From positions 372,001-436,000 of the forward strand of contig JAECQR010000001.1 in NCBI GenBank assembly GCA_015999765.1: a DNA stretch of 64,000 nt. The letters are read 5' to 3'. The stretch's first letter is position 1. Each line of letters starts with the position of its first letter. Of this stretch, positions 55,094 through 62,099 are shown one piece after another. The translations under genes were made by a program, and so were the position numbers. A model generated the notes under the pieces. It made no database searches. It worked only from the letters and a program-made list of their open reading frames with translations, and was not told the DNA's origin. The DNA comes from Flavobacteriia bacterium (GTDB lineage: Bacteria; Bacteroidota; Bacteroidia; Flavobacteriales; Weeksellaceae).

Positions 55094-56323
55094 ATGAGTG
55101 ACAAAATCCCCTACTTAAGAGTTGGAACTACTTATTACAAAACCATTGAAAAACCTCTAATTTCAGGCGATAAAATTTCAATATTAGTTCGCTGGAATCG
55201 GGAAACGATCATAAGCGACCATGGAAAAACATACGTTTCAAGCGTTCCGAAATTTGATGGCTTTTGCTGTATTCCAGAACATTTAGAATATCGACAAATA
55301 GTTCAAGGTTTTTATAATATTTACAATGAAATTCCATTTTCGCCTTCTAATGAAACCCAAAGTTTAAAAAATTCGATTTCATTTTCTTTAAACTTTGTAG
55401 AACACATTTTCGGAGAACAAATGGAAATGGGCTTGGACTATTTAAAGATCTTGCTGCAATACCCGACACAAATCCTACCAATCTTATGCTTGGTTTCTAA
55501 AGAACGGGCAACAGGAAAAACGACCTTCATTAAATGGCTAAAAGAAATCTTTGGCTTGAATATGACTTACATCAAAGGAGATTCGTTCGGAAGTCAATTT
55601 AATAGTGATTGGGCAGCGATGTTGGTTGTCGCAATCGATGAAGTGTTTTTTGATAAAAAAGAAATAACAGAAAGATTAAAATATCTCTCTACAACTAACA
55701 AAGATAAATTGGAAGCAAAAGGAAAAGACCGGGAGGAAATCGATTTTTTTGCCAAATTTATTTTGTGTTCCAATAACGAAGAAAATTTCATTCAAATAGA
55801 TGAGAACGAAATCCGGTTTTGGATTTTAAAAATCAATCCTATCAAAACTGAAAATACCGAATTTCTAAACAATCTAATATCGGAAATACCCAATTTCCTG
55901 CGATTTTTAATCGAGCGACCATTTTCTACGTCCAAGAAAACCAGAATGTGGTTTTCTGCGGATGAAATAAGAACAAAAGCACTTCAGCGATTGGTTTTCA
56001 AGAATAACAATAAACTAGAATCGAAAATCATAGAATTGCTTTACGAGTTCTTTGAAAGCAATGAAGACAAAGAAATTAATGTGGTTCCGCAGGACATTCT
56101 AAATATGATGAACCGAATGTTTCGCCCAACCTACTGGACCCGAAATGATATTAGAAACCTACTTAAAGAAACCTGGAAATTATATCCACAAAATAATGGG
56201 TTAAGTTACATCAGATACGACATTGATTTTGCAGGAATTTTTTATCAAAATAATTCAGTTGGTCGCTATTTCACCATAAAAAAGGATTTTATTCTTAATA
56301 AATATGTTGAATTGTTGAATTAA
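55094..56323 (+). CDS. P4/DUF5906-type primase-helicase (SF3-like ATPase)
   Basis: A 409-residue replication protein. The Walker A loop is SKERATGKTTFIKWL (GKT at 141-143) and Walker B is MLVVAIDEVFF (Asp182, Glu183), followed by FILCSNNEENF, the sensor segment; this is the superfamily 3 / DUF5906 pattern of virus and plasmid replicative helicases. The C-terminal 100 residues resemble a winged-helix. It likely unwinds the element's origin; a TTTGTTGAG repeat array lies directly downstream and a toprim primase gene follows. Confidence 0.85.
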   Translation: MSDKIPYLRVGTTYYKTIEKPLISGDKISILVRWNRETIISDHGKTYVSSVPKFDGFCCIPEHLEYRQIVQGFYNIYNEIPFSPSNETQSLKNSISFSLNFVEHIFGEQMEMGLDYLKILLQYPTQILPILCLVSKERATGKTTFIKWLKEIFGLNMTYIKGDSFGSQFNSDWAAMLVVAIDEVFFDKKEITERLKYLSTTNKDKLEAKGKDREEIDFFAKFILCSNNEENFIQIDENEIRFWILKINPIKTENTEFLNNLISEIPNFLRFLIERPFSTSKKTRMWFSADEIRTKALQRLVFKNNNKLESKIIELLYEFFESNEDKEINVVPQDILNMMNRMFRPTYWTRNDIRNLLKETWKLYPQNNGLSYIRYDIDFAGIFYQNNSVGRYFTIKKDFILNKYVELLN

Positions 56324-56355
56324 TTGATAATGAAAAGAAAATCAAAGAGTTAGTT

Positions 56356-56509
56356 CTCAACAAAATCCTCAACAAACTTTTATACCATCATTTTTGTTGA
56401 ATGTTTGTTGAGAGAAAAAACTCAAGTTTGTTGAATTGTTGAGAGTTTGTTGAGGAAGTAAATAATATACATTCAATTAGTTACAAGGTTCCCTCAACAA
56501 TTCAACAAA
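56356..56509. repeat. Iteron-like TTTGTTGAG array, probable replication origin
   Basis: At least nine copies of the 9-mer TTTGTTGAG or a one-base variant, in both orientations, fill the gap between the helicase and primase genes. Plus-orientation copies begin at 56393, 56404, 56427, 56435 and 56446; inverted copies (CTCAACAAA) begin at 56356, 56368, 56493 and 56501. Further near-copies occur in the last codons of the helicase gene. The arrangement resembles an iteron origin of plasmid-like replication. Confidence 0.65.
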
Positions 56510-56544
56510 AATTCCCTAGCACAAAGCCCGGAAAATACACCACT

Positions 56545-57426
56545 ATGAATTGCAGTCAATTTAATAAAATCGCTTTGGAAGAAGTCCTTCAAAATTTCGG
56601 ACACCTTCCCACAAAACAATCGGAAAAAGAAGCATGGTATCTGAATCCATTCGCACCAGAAAACCACGCCTCTTTCAAACTAAATAAACGTATAAATAGT
56701 TGGTATTTATTTTCAGAAGGAATCGGTGGAAACAATATCGATTTTATGAAGAAATATCTAAACGCTCCGATAAGCGAAGTTTTGGTGTGGGCAGAAAAAC
56801 AAAATTTTTCTTCTTTTCAAAATCAAAGAGTTGTTCCTAATCTGAAATTAAGAAACCTACCTAAAAATTATCAAATAACTGAAGTAAAGGAAATTCAACA
56901 TCCTGCACTTGTGGAATATTTACAAAAACGAAAAGTGGAAAATCAAATTGAATTTTTAAAAGAGATCCATTACCAGATGAATGATAAAAACTATTTCGGA
57001 ATTGGTTTCAAAAATGATTCTGGTGGCTATGAAATCAGGAATGCTTATTCTAAAATTTGTCTGGGCAAAAAGGATATCAGTTCAATAAAAAACGACTCAA
57101 AATCACTTCGGATTTTTGAAGGCTTTTTTGACTTTTTATCATTTAAAAATATAGAAAACTATCTAGAAAAGAAACCTTCCGATTACATCATTTTGAATTC
57201 AGTTTCGCTGTTAAATAAAATTAATAGTGCGATTGGAAATTATGAAAATATTGAACTCTATTTTGATAACGACGAAGCAGGAAATCGAGCTGTTAAGATG
57301 ATCAAAAATAAAAGTGTAAATGCAGAAGATTGCCGGGTTTTGTATTCCAATTTTAAAGATTTAAATGATTGGTTGATTCATGAAGATCCATTAAGTGAGA
57401 GAGTCTTTAGTTTCAAACGAAGGTGA
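56545..57426 (+). CDS. Toprim-domain primase lacking zinc-binding cysteines
   Basis: A 293-residue DnaG-like primase of mobile elements. The N-terminal region has YLNPFAPENHASFKLNK and WYLFSEGIGGNNIDFM, the strand pattern of the CHC2 primase domain, but it has none of the CHC2 zinc ligands except one early Cys. The toprim domain has Glu192 in RIFEGFFDFL and Asp241/Asp243 in LYFDNDEAGNRAV, so the metal site is intact. It would make primers for the element's replication together with the helicase upstream. Similar proteins are frequent in Bacteroidota mobilizable elements. Confidence 0.87.
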   Translation: MNCSQFNKIALEEVLQNFGHLPTKQSEKEAWYLNPFAPENHASFKLNKRINSWYLFSEGIGGNNIDFMKKYLNAPISEVLVWAEKQNFSSFQNQRVVPNLKLRNLPKNYQITEVKEIQHPALVEYLQKRKVENQIEFLKEIHYQMNDKNYFGIGFKNDSGGYEIRNAYSKICLGKKDISSIKNDSKSLRIFEGFFDFLSFKNIENYLEKKPSDYIILNSVSLLNKINSAIGNYENIELYFDNDEAGNRAVKMIKNKSVNAEDCRVLYSNFKDLNDWLIHEDPLSERVFSFKRR

Positions 57427-57465
57427 GTAAAATAGTACCAGTTTCGAAATGCATATCAAAATTAG

Positions 57466-57597
57466 ACTAGGTATCAGCCTGCGTAAAATAAACACAGGTA
57501 GAATAAAGACACCTGCGTAAACTAGGTTAAGGTAAAATGTGGTAGAATTTTAGTGCAAAAAGTACCCAATGTTTACAAAAAGCGCGTGCTGCTTTTT
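57466..57597 (+). other. Candidate origin of transfer (oriT)
   Basis: The 239-base gap before the mobilization genes is rich in symmetric sequence. CCTGCGTAAA occurs at 57478 and 57512; ACTAGGT at 57466 and 57521; CAGGT and ACCTG form an inverted pair around 57495-57515; and AAAAAGC/GCTTTTT forms a 7-bp hairpin at 57577-57597. Position directly upstream of mobC/relaxase and this repeat content fit an oriT, but the nic site cannot be read. Confidence 0.45.
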
Positions 57598-57665
57598 CGT
57601 AAAAATGGGAGTTTTTGATTTCTTCCTATCGTCATAAATACCATTAGATTAAAAATTAATAAAAG

Positions 57666-58121
57666 ATGAAAGCAGATAATTTGAAAAATTTTATAGATAA
57701 AATGGCTCAAGAAAACGAGCGAAAAATGAATGCTGAAAAAAGAAAAAAACACTTCCAAGAAATTGGGCGAAAAGGAGGTTTAAGGAAAAAATCTGAACAG
57801 CAATTATCTAAAGTAATTTCGTTTCGATTGAAGGATTTGGAATATGAAGATAGCCAGAAAAAAGCGAAAGAATTTAATCTGAAATTATCGGCCTATTCAA
57901 GAATGGTTCACCTGCAAAAAGAACTAAAAGTGAATGAATTTGAAATCGATAAAACACTGTTAAATTACGGAAATAATTTTGCCAGGATCACTAATCTTTT
58001 GCGAAATAGAGAATGGAATATGTTCCAAAATAAGAAGCGAATTTTGATGGAAATCCAAGAAGTTATTGACCTTATCCGTCAATATTTATATTCAAGAATG
58101 AATGATAAAAATAAAGAATGA
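57666..58121 (+). CDS. MobC-like relaxosome accessory protein
   Basis: A 151-residue basic protein with a charged N-terminal helix (RKKHFQEIGRKGGLRKKS), a ribbon-helix-helix-like strand VISFRLKDLEYEDSQKKAKE and the MobC-type C-terminal stretch LLNYGNNFARITNLLRN. It would bind oriT and help the relaxase nick it. Its stop overlaps the relaxase start by 4 bases (ATGA), the normal arrangement for mobC-mobA pairs in Bacteroidota elements. Confidence 0.82.
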   Translation: MKADNLKNFIDKMAQENERKMNAEKRKKHFQEIGRKGGLRKKSEQQLSKVISFRLKDLEYEDSQKKAKEFNLKLSAYSRMVHLQKELKVNEFEIDKTLLNYGNNFARITNLLRNREWNMFQNKKRILMEIQEVIDLIRQYLYSRMNDKNKE

Positions 58122-59257
58122 ATAATTCAGCAACAACCAGAATGATTTCTAAAATCGCTTTGGAATACAACGGAAACGACAAAGGAATGGCGGAACTTGC
58201 GGCAGTAAATTTTCTTTTGAGCAGCAATCCAGAAGATCAATTTCACGAAATGAAAATTGTCGCCGACCGAAATTCCAAAGTGAAAAAATGGGCGTTAACA
58301 GGATATATTTCGCCTCCAGAAGAAATTGGAAAATCGCTCTCTGATTCAGAATTGACCGACATTGCGATTGAAGCATTGAAGAAAGTTGGCGTTACAGATC
58401 TAAATCAATTCCGTTTGGATATTCACAACAGTACGAAGCAAAAACACATTCATTTTGTGGTGAATAGAATGAATATTCATGGAAAATGCACGGTAAAATC
58501 GCATAGAATTGGAGAGAGATTCGGAGAAGCAGTCCGACAGATTTGCCAGGAACGAAACCTAAAAACCGATGTAGAAATTGGAATTAAGAAGAAAGCAGAA
58601 ATGCTGAATAACCTCACAGAATCTTTGCGAACATCCAATAATTTTGAAGAATTAATTTCAAAAATGCGTGCAAAAGGTTTTGATGTGCAACTTTCTTCCA
58701 ATGTAAAAGATGGAATTTCTGGAATGCGAATCATTTTGGAAAAAGATAAGAATCCTAATACAGAACGACAATACAAAGCAGGTTACACGCTTTCTCAAAT
58801 TTCAAATAAATTAAAAATTTCAGAAATTAAATTGCTTTTTGAGATTAAACAATCTTTATCGAAAAATCTACATAACTCTAATTGTTTGAATCATCTCCGT
58901 CAAAAACTACAGAAAGATGGCTTTAAAATGAGAGTTCAATACAAAGGAGAATTCAAGCCCAATCAAAAGAATGAAGTTCGAGATATTTGGATCAATAAAA
59001 TAACTCATTCGATAGAAAATCTACCAAAAGACGGATTTTTTTATAAGAAATTCGATGGCTTTTCTCTTTCATCCATTGATGACAATTTTGCCGAAGTGAG
59101 TAAGATTAATATACAAAGTCAACCCATGAAAACTTCCTCCATAAAACGCGAAAATTCAATTTTAGAAATCGCAGAAGAATTAATTGAAGACGTTCTGAAA
59201 CCTAATTATGTAACGCAGCAGGAAGTTGACTGGTGGAAAAAGAAAAGGAAGAGGTGA
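58118..59257 (+). CDS. Relaxase/mobilization nuclease (MobA/VirD2 type)
   Basis: A 379-residue conjugative relaxase. The metal-binding histidine triad is in DIHNSTKQKHIHFVVNR (His103, His110, His112, with Asn116-Arg117), and a likely catalytic tyrosine is Tyr17 in SKIALEYNGND. It would nick oriT and pilot single-stranded DNA into a recipient. No type IV secretion genes are visible, so the element is mobilizable rather than self-transmissible as far as the window shows. The C-terminal 150 residues are basic and helical without a recognised domain. Confidence 0.9.
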   Translation: MNNSATTRMISKIALEYNGNDKGMAELAAVNFLLSSNPEDQFHEMKIVADRNSKVKKWALTGYISPPEEIGKSLSDSELTDIAIEALKKVGVTDLNQFRLDIHNSTKQKHIHFVVNRMNIHGKCTVKSHRIGERFGEAVRQICQERNLKTDVEIGIKKKAEMLNNLTESLRTSNNFEELISKMRAKGFDVQLSSNVKDGISGMRIILEKDKNPNTERQYKAGYTLSQISNKLKISEIKLLFEIKQSLSKNLHNSNCLNHLRQKLQKDGFKMRVQYKGEFKPNQKNEVRDIWINKITHSIENLPKDGFFYKKFDGFSLSSIDDNFAEVSKINIQSQPMKTSSIKRENSILEIAEELIEDVLKPNYVTQQEVDWWKKKRKR

Positions 59258-59433
59258 ACTATAAACAAAGCAAATTATTTAATTTTTTTGAAAATAATTG
59301 CATACTATAATGTACTGCAAAACAAGTATTTAAATAAATAAAATAAATTTAAACTTTATTTAGTACAGCGAGTACCTTAAAATAAATTTGCTTATTAAAT
59401 AAATTTATTGTAATATTGCAGCTGGATAAATAC

Positions 59434-59570
59434 AAAAAAACCAATTTCTATTAGTAGTAGAAGTTGGTCTTATATTAATTAATGGTTGACTTACAAAATT
59501 CATACTGCGCTTAACAGTATATTTAAGAGGCTTGTCACCTCATATGAATCTGGTATAATAGTCTAATTCG
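59434..59570 (-). ncRNA. Predicted structured small RNA divergent from the CBASS operon
   Basis: The 407-base gap after the relaxase has no plausible protein gene but carries a complete minus-strand transcription unit. A promoter (TTG at 59606-59604, 20-base spacer, TACTTTTG at 59583-59576) and an intrinsic terminator (11-bp stem at 59468-59440, then seven T) bound an RNA of about 137 bases. Inside, GAGG/CCTC (59527-59530 with 59538-59541) and ATACTG/CAGTAT (59502-59507 with 59515-59520) form hairpins enclosed by AGATTC/GAATTT. No homolog was recognised. The rest of the gap (59258-59430) is AT-rich with repeated AAATAAAT motifs and nothing else visible. Confidence 0.55.
59440..59468 (-). terminator. 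Terminator of the predicted small RNA
   Basis: ACCAACTTCTA pairs with TAGAAATTGGT on the minus strand (11 bp, one G-U), 7-base loop, followed by seven T. On the plus strand no T run follows, so it acts only for the minus-strand RNA. Confidence 0.75.
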
Positions 59571-59575
59571 TTTTG

Positions 59576-59606
59576 CAAAAGTAGTTATATTTTATAACAT
59601 ATGCAA
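59576..59606 (-). promoter_or_regulatory. Promoter of the predicted small RNA
   Basis: TTG, 20 bases, TACTTTTG followed by C: an exact fit to the Bacteroidota promoter with the -7 box matching TAnnTTTG. Confidence 0.6.
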
Positions 59607-59622
59607 GTTTCACATTCTGTTA

Positions 59623-59632
59623 TACCTTTTTG
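59623..59632 (+). promoter_or_regulatory. Probable CBASS operon promoter, back-to-back with the small RNA promoter
   Basis: TACCTTTTTG is a one-base-longer variant of TAnnTTTG, 32 bases before the first CBASS ATG. Its -33 region overlaps the upstream end of the divergent small RNA promoter; no clear TTTG is seen there. Confidence 0.4.
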
Positions 59633-59664
59633 AGCAATTTTAATAAACTTTAAAAATACAAAAA

Positions 59665-60435
59665 ATGGTATTAGAAACAGTAGCGGCTAAATTAGGTTTA
59701 GTAGCCGGAAAAGTTATCATAAAGAAGGCGACAGAATCGTTGCTTGATAACAAAGACAAAATCAGCACCTATTTACAATCCAATTTTACAAAAATTAAGA
59801 ATGAGGACGTTCGTTTCTCAATTAGTTATCTTATTCGTATTAAAATTCCAGGAACTTCAAAATTTTTATTGGTGAGAGGTCATCGTATCAAAGACCAGTT
59901 TCAACCCGTAGGTGGAGTTTACAAGAAACACAACTCTTTTGATGACTTTATGGATTGGGGCTATAAGGAAGACTGTTCAGATAAAGGAATGAAAACGGAT
60001 GATATTAGTCAAGATGATTTGCGTTTCCGAGTGAAGGGTAAATATGCGATTGATGTTATCAAATGGTTTGAAACAGAGAAAGGCAGAGAACTCACGTTTG
60101 ATAGAGAATTCGAAGAAGAATTAATAGAAACAAAAATTCTTGATGGTGACATTTTCAGAGAGAAATCGTATGGAAAAATCTCAAAAGTTATGAAGGTTTT
60201 TGGTTACAGTACCTATCACCAATGTCATGAAGTTCTCATTTATAATATTGTAGAATTTAGACCATCTTCTGAACAAGCGGAAGCATTGAAAAATTTACTA
60301 AAAAATCCAAGAACTTCCGGTGATGACTTTATGCTGGTTGACATCAGTGAAATTGAAAGGTTAAGGATAACGGAAAATGAGGAGCAAATCGGTAAAATAG
60401 GAGAACACACAAAATATTTAATAAATGAAAAATAA
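59665..60435 (+). CDS. SMODS-associated NUDIX protein, predicted CBASS effector
   Basis: A 256-residue protein that matches the SMODS-associated NUDIX (Sa_NUDIX) family: a helical N-terminus (VAAKLGLVAGKVIIKKAT), the strand KFLLVRGHRIKDQFQPVGG and a divergent NUDIX box with REFEEEL at 147-153, where the usual Gly is replaced by Ile. The metal-binding acidic residues of the box are kept. As the only non-cyclase, non-E2 gene in the operon it is the presumed effector that senses the cyclic nucleotide, perhaps by hydrolysing a nucleotide or acting at the membrane through its N-terminal helix (inference). It overlaps the CD-NTase gene by 11 bases. Confidence 0.82.
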   Translation: MVLETVAAKLGLVAGKVIIKKATESLLDNKDKISTYLQSNFTKIKNEDVRFSISYLIRIKIPGTSKFLLVRGHRIKDQFQPVGGVYKKHNSFDDFMDWGYKEDCSDKGMKTDDISQDDLRFRVKGKYAIDVIKWFETEKGRELTFDREFEEELIETKILDGDIFREKSYGKISKVMKVFGYSTYHQCHEVLIYNIVEFRPSSEQAEALKNLLKNPRTSGDDFMLVDISEIERLRITENEEQIGKIGEHTKYLINEK

Positions 60436-61624
60436 TTTATATAACAACAAATATGAGGAGTACAAAAAGGACGAACTCCTCGCAATTATAGCATCTAATT
60501 TGGAATTAGATGAAAGTAGAAAACAGAAAATGGAGTCTGCGTACAGAGCTGTAAATGACGTTCTTTCACGAGACGAAGATTTTTTTAAAAATTATAAATG
60601 TCAAGTCTATGCACAAGGCTCATTGTTAATCGGAACTACTGTGCGGCCGTTACCTGGAAAAGAATTCGATTTGGATATTGTTCTACATATTGAAGACTCA
60701 TATCTTAATCATACACCAACGGAAATTTATGATGAATTGTACAGGGTTTTAAGTAGACATGAAACATACAGACCTCTTTTACAAAAAAAGAATCGATGTG
60801 TGAGAATCAATTATAATAGTGATTTCCACATGGATATTCTACCTGGATGTATTATTACCACTGATAATACAAGGCTTATGATTGCTGAAAATGCTTTGCG
60901 CTTGACTTGGTCTCGTACTAATCCGAAAGGATATGCAGAATGGTTCAAAAGGATTTCAGAAATAAACCAATCTCAATTCTTGCTTACGGAAAGGTATAAT
61001 ATGATGATAAAGGCATCTGTGGAAACGGAAGATTTGCCTACTGATATATTTTTGAAAACGCCATTACAGCGAACGGTACAAATTATAAAGAGATATCGTG
61101 ATTTATACTATAACAATAAAAATCTTAATACAAATCCATCCGTGTCTAGTGTAGTTCTAACGACACTGTTGGCAAAGAGTTCGGAGGGGGAACTGTCAAT
61201 TCATGCTGCTTTAAAAAATGCAGTTAAAAAGTTTAGAAAATTAGCGGATGACTATAAATTGAATGGTGTTAAGTTTAAATTATATAATCCCGTGGATACT
61301 CATGAAGATGCTGAAAAAAGGGAAAATTTTACAGATTCTTGGGAAGATAAACATTACGACAGTTTCGCAGATTTCGTTTATGATTTGGAGCGCAAAGTGA
61401 CAGATTTCTTAACGGACAGGGCTAATGAAGACAGTTACAAAAATTTATTTGGTAACGGTTTTTATAAAGAAAATGTCCAAAGTCTGGTTAAGCTTGAAGA
61501 AAAAATTAGTGGGAATAATCGAATGACTGCTTTGCTTTCAGGAACAGCATTTACGGACTCATTTGGTAATATTAATACTCAAACAGGTACAAAAAATGGT
61601 AGCCACGGGTTTTATGCTGAATGA
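60425..61624 (+). CDS. CBASS CD-NTase (SMODS cyclic-oligonucleotide synthase)
   Basis: A 399-residue cGAS/DncV-like nucleotidyltransferase that makes a cyclic di- or trinucleotide alarm signal on phage infection. Catalytic motifs are Gly65-Ser66 in VYAQGSLLIGT, Asp82 and Asp84 in EFDLDIVLHI and the third carboxylate Asp137 in DFHMDILPG; all three are present. The C-terminal helical domain is normal in length. The product cannot be read from sequence. The protein ends in GSHGFYAE rather than in Gly, which matters because type II systems join the cyclase C-terminus to targets. It is flanked by overlapping effector and E2-like genes. Confidence 0.93.
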   Translation: MKNNLYNNKYEEYKKDELLAIIASNLELDESRKQKMESAYRAVNDVLSRDEDFFKNYKCQVYAQGSLLIGTTVRPLPGKEFDLDIVLHIEDSYLNHTPTEIYDELYRVLSRHETYRPLLQKKNRCVRINYNSDFHMDILPGCIITTDNTRLMIAENALRLTWSRTNPKGYAEWFKRISEINQSQFLLTERYNMMIKASVETEDLPTDIFLKTPLQRTVQIIKRYRDLYYNNKNLNTNPSVSSVVLTTLLAKSSEGELSIHAALKNAVKKFRKLADDYKLNGVKFKLYNPVDTHEDAEKRENFTDSWEDKHYDSFADFVYDLERKVTDFLTDRANEDSYKNLFGNGFYKENVQSLVKLEEKISGNNRMTALLSGTAFTDSFGNINTQTGTKNGSHGFYAE

Positions 61625-62036
61625 AATAGATTGCGCCAAGAAGAATTGGTTTGGGTTTTTGATAAAAACTAAATTAGAGTGTGAGAAAAATTTCGAATGG
61701 TTAACGTTTACAATTAAGAACGGTAAACTGTTAGGGAAAGGTTCACTTACTGAAAATGGCAATAAATATGATTTTACTATCTTTTGTTCTCCCTTTTTTA
61801 GAGGTAGGTTTGAGAGGGTCATTGTAGAATCGAAAAAATTGAAAAGAAGTGCTGATACTCATTTTAATGAAGATGGAACTTTATGCCTTTATCATCCAGT
61901 TCATGACCTTCATCAAAAACCATTTGTAAATTTGGTGGATGTAATACCGTGGCTTTCAGAGTGGGTGTATTTTTATGAGAAATATTTGGAGTTTAATGTT
62001 TGGTTAGGGCCTGAATATCCCCATAATATAAAGTAA
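61614..62036 (+). CDS. E2-like CBASS accessory protein (type II-short)
   Basis: A 140-residue ubiquitin-conjugating (E2-like) protein. The active-site region is THFNEDGTLCLYHPVHDL, with the catalytic cysteine as residue 91 and the preceding His/Asn of the E2 motif; the end WLSEWVYFYEKYLEF is the terminal helix. No E1 or JAB gene adjoins it, which is the type II-short layout, in which the E2-like protein alone modifies the cyclase. The start is uncertain: ATG 61614 gives an 11-base overlap identical to that of the two neighbouring gene pairs; ATG 61596 and TTG 61563 are also open. A strong terminator follows. Confidence 0.83.
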   Translation: MLNEIDCAKKNWFGFLIKTKLECEKNFEWLTFTIKNGKLLGKGSLTENGNKYDFTIFCSPFFRGRFERVIVESKKLKRSADTHFNEDGTLCLYHPVHDLHQKPFVNLVDVIPWLSEWVYFYEKYLEFNVWLGPEYPHNIK

Positions 62037-62043
62037 ATTTGTT

Positions 62044-62082
62044 AAAAGCTCCTTGCTTTAACTTATCGCAAGGAGCTTTTTT
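62044..62082 (+). terminator. Intrinsic terminator closing the CBASS operon
   Basis: A perfect 13-bp stem (AAAAGCTCCTTGC with GCAAGGAGCTTTT) and 11-base loop, followed by T's; it starts 8 bases after the E2-like stop. Confidence 0.93.
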
Positions 62083-62099
62083 AATTAAGAAATTAAAAA

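Noticed and set aside
56356-56509. CRISPR array or transposon terminal repeats
   Set aside because: The 9-mers are irregularly spaced and in both orientations between replication genes; an iteron origin is more likely.
57577-57597. Terminator after the toprim primase gene
   Set aside because: The stem is only A/T with two G-C pairs and lies 150 bases from the stop, so it is listed with the candidate oriT instead.
59440-59468. Plus-strand terminator of the relaxase gene
   Set aside because: The stem is not followed by a T run on the plus strand, and it is nearly 200 bases from the stop; the T run is on the minus strand.
59434-59606. Retron msr-msd RNA
   Set aside because: No reverse transcriptase gene is present and the RNA lacks a visible pair of inverted repeats of the a1/a2 type.
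61563-61565. TTG as the start of the E2-like gene
   Set aside because: It would give a hydrophobic extension MVILILKQVQ deep in the CD-NTase gene; the ATGs at 61596 and 61614 are better placed.
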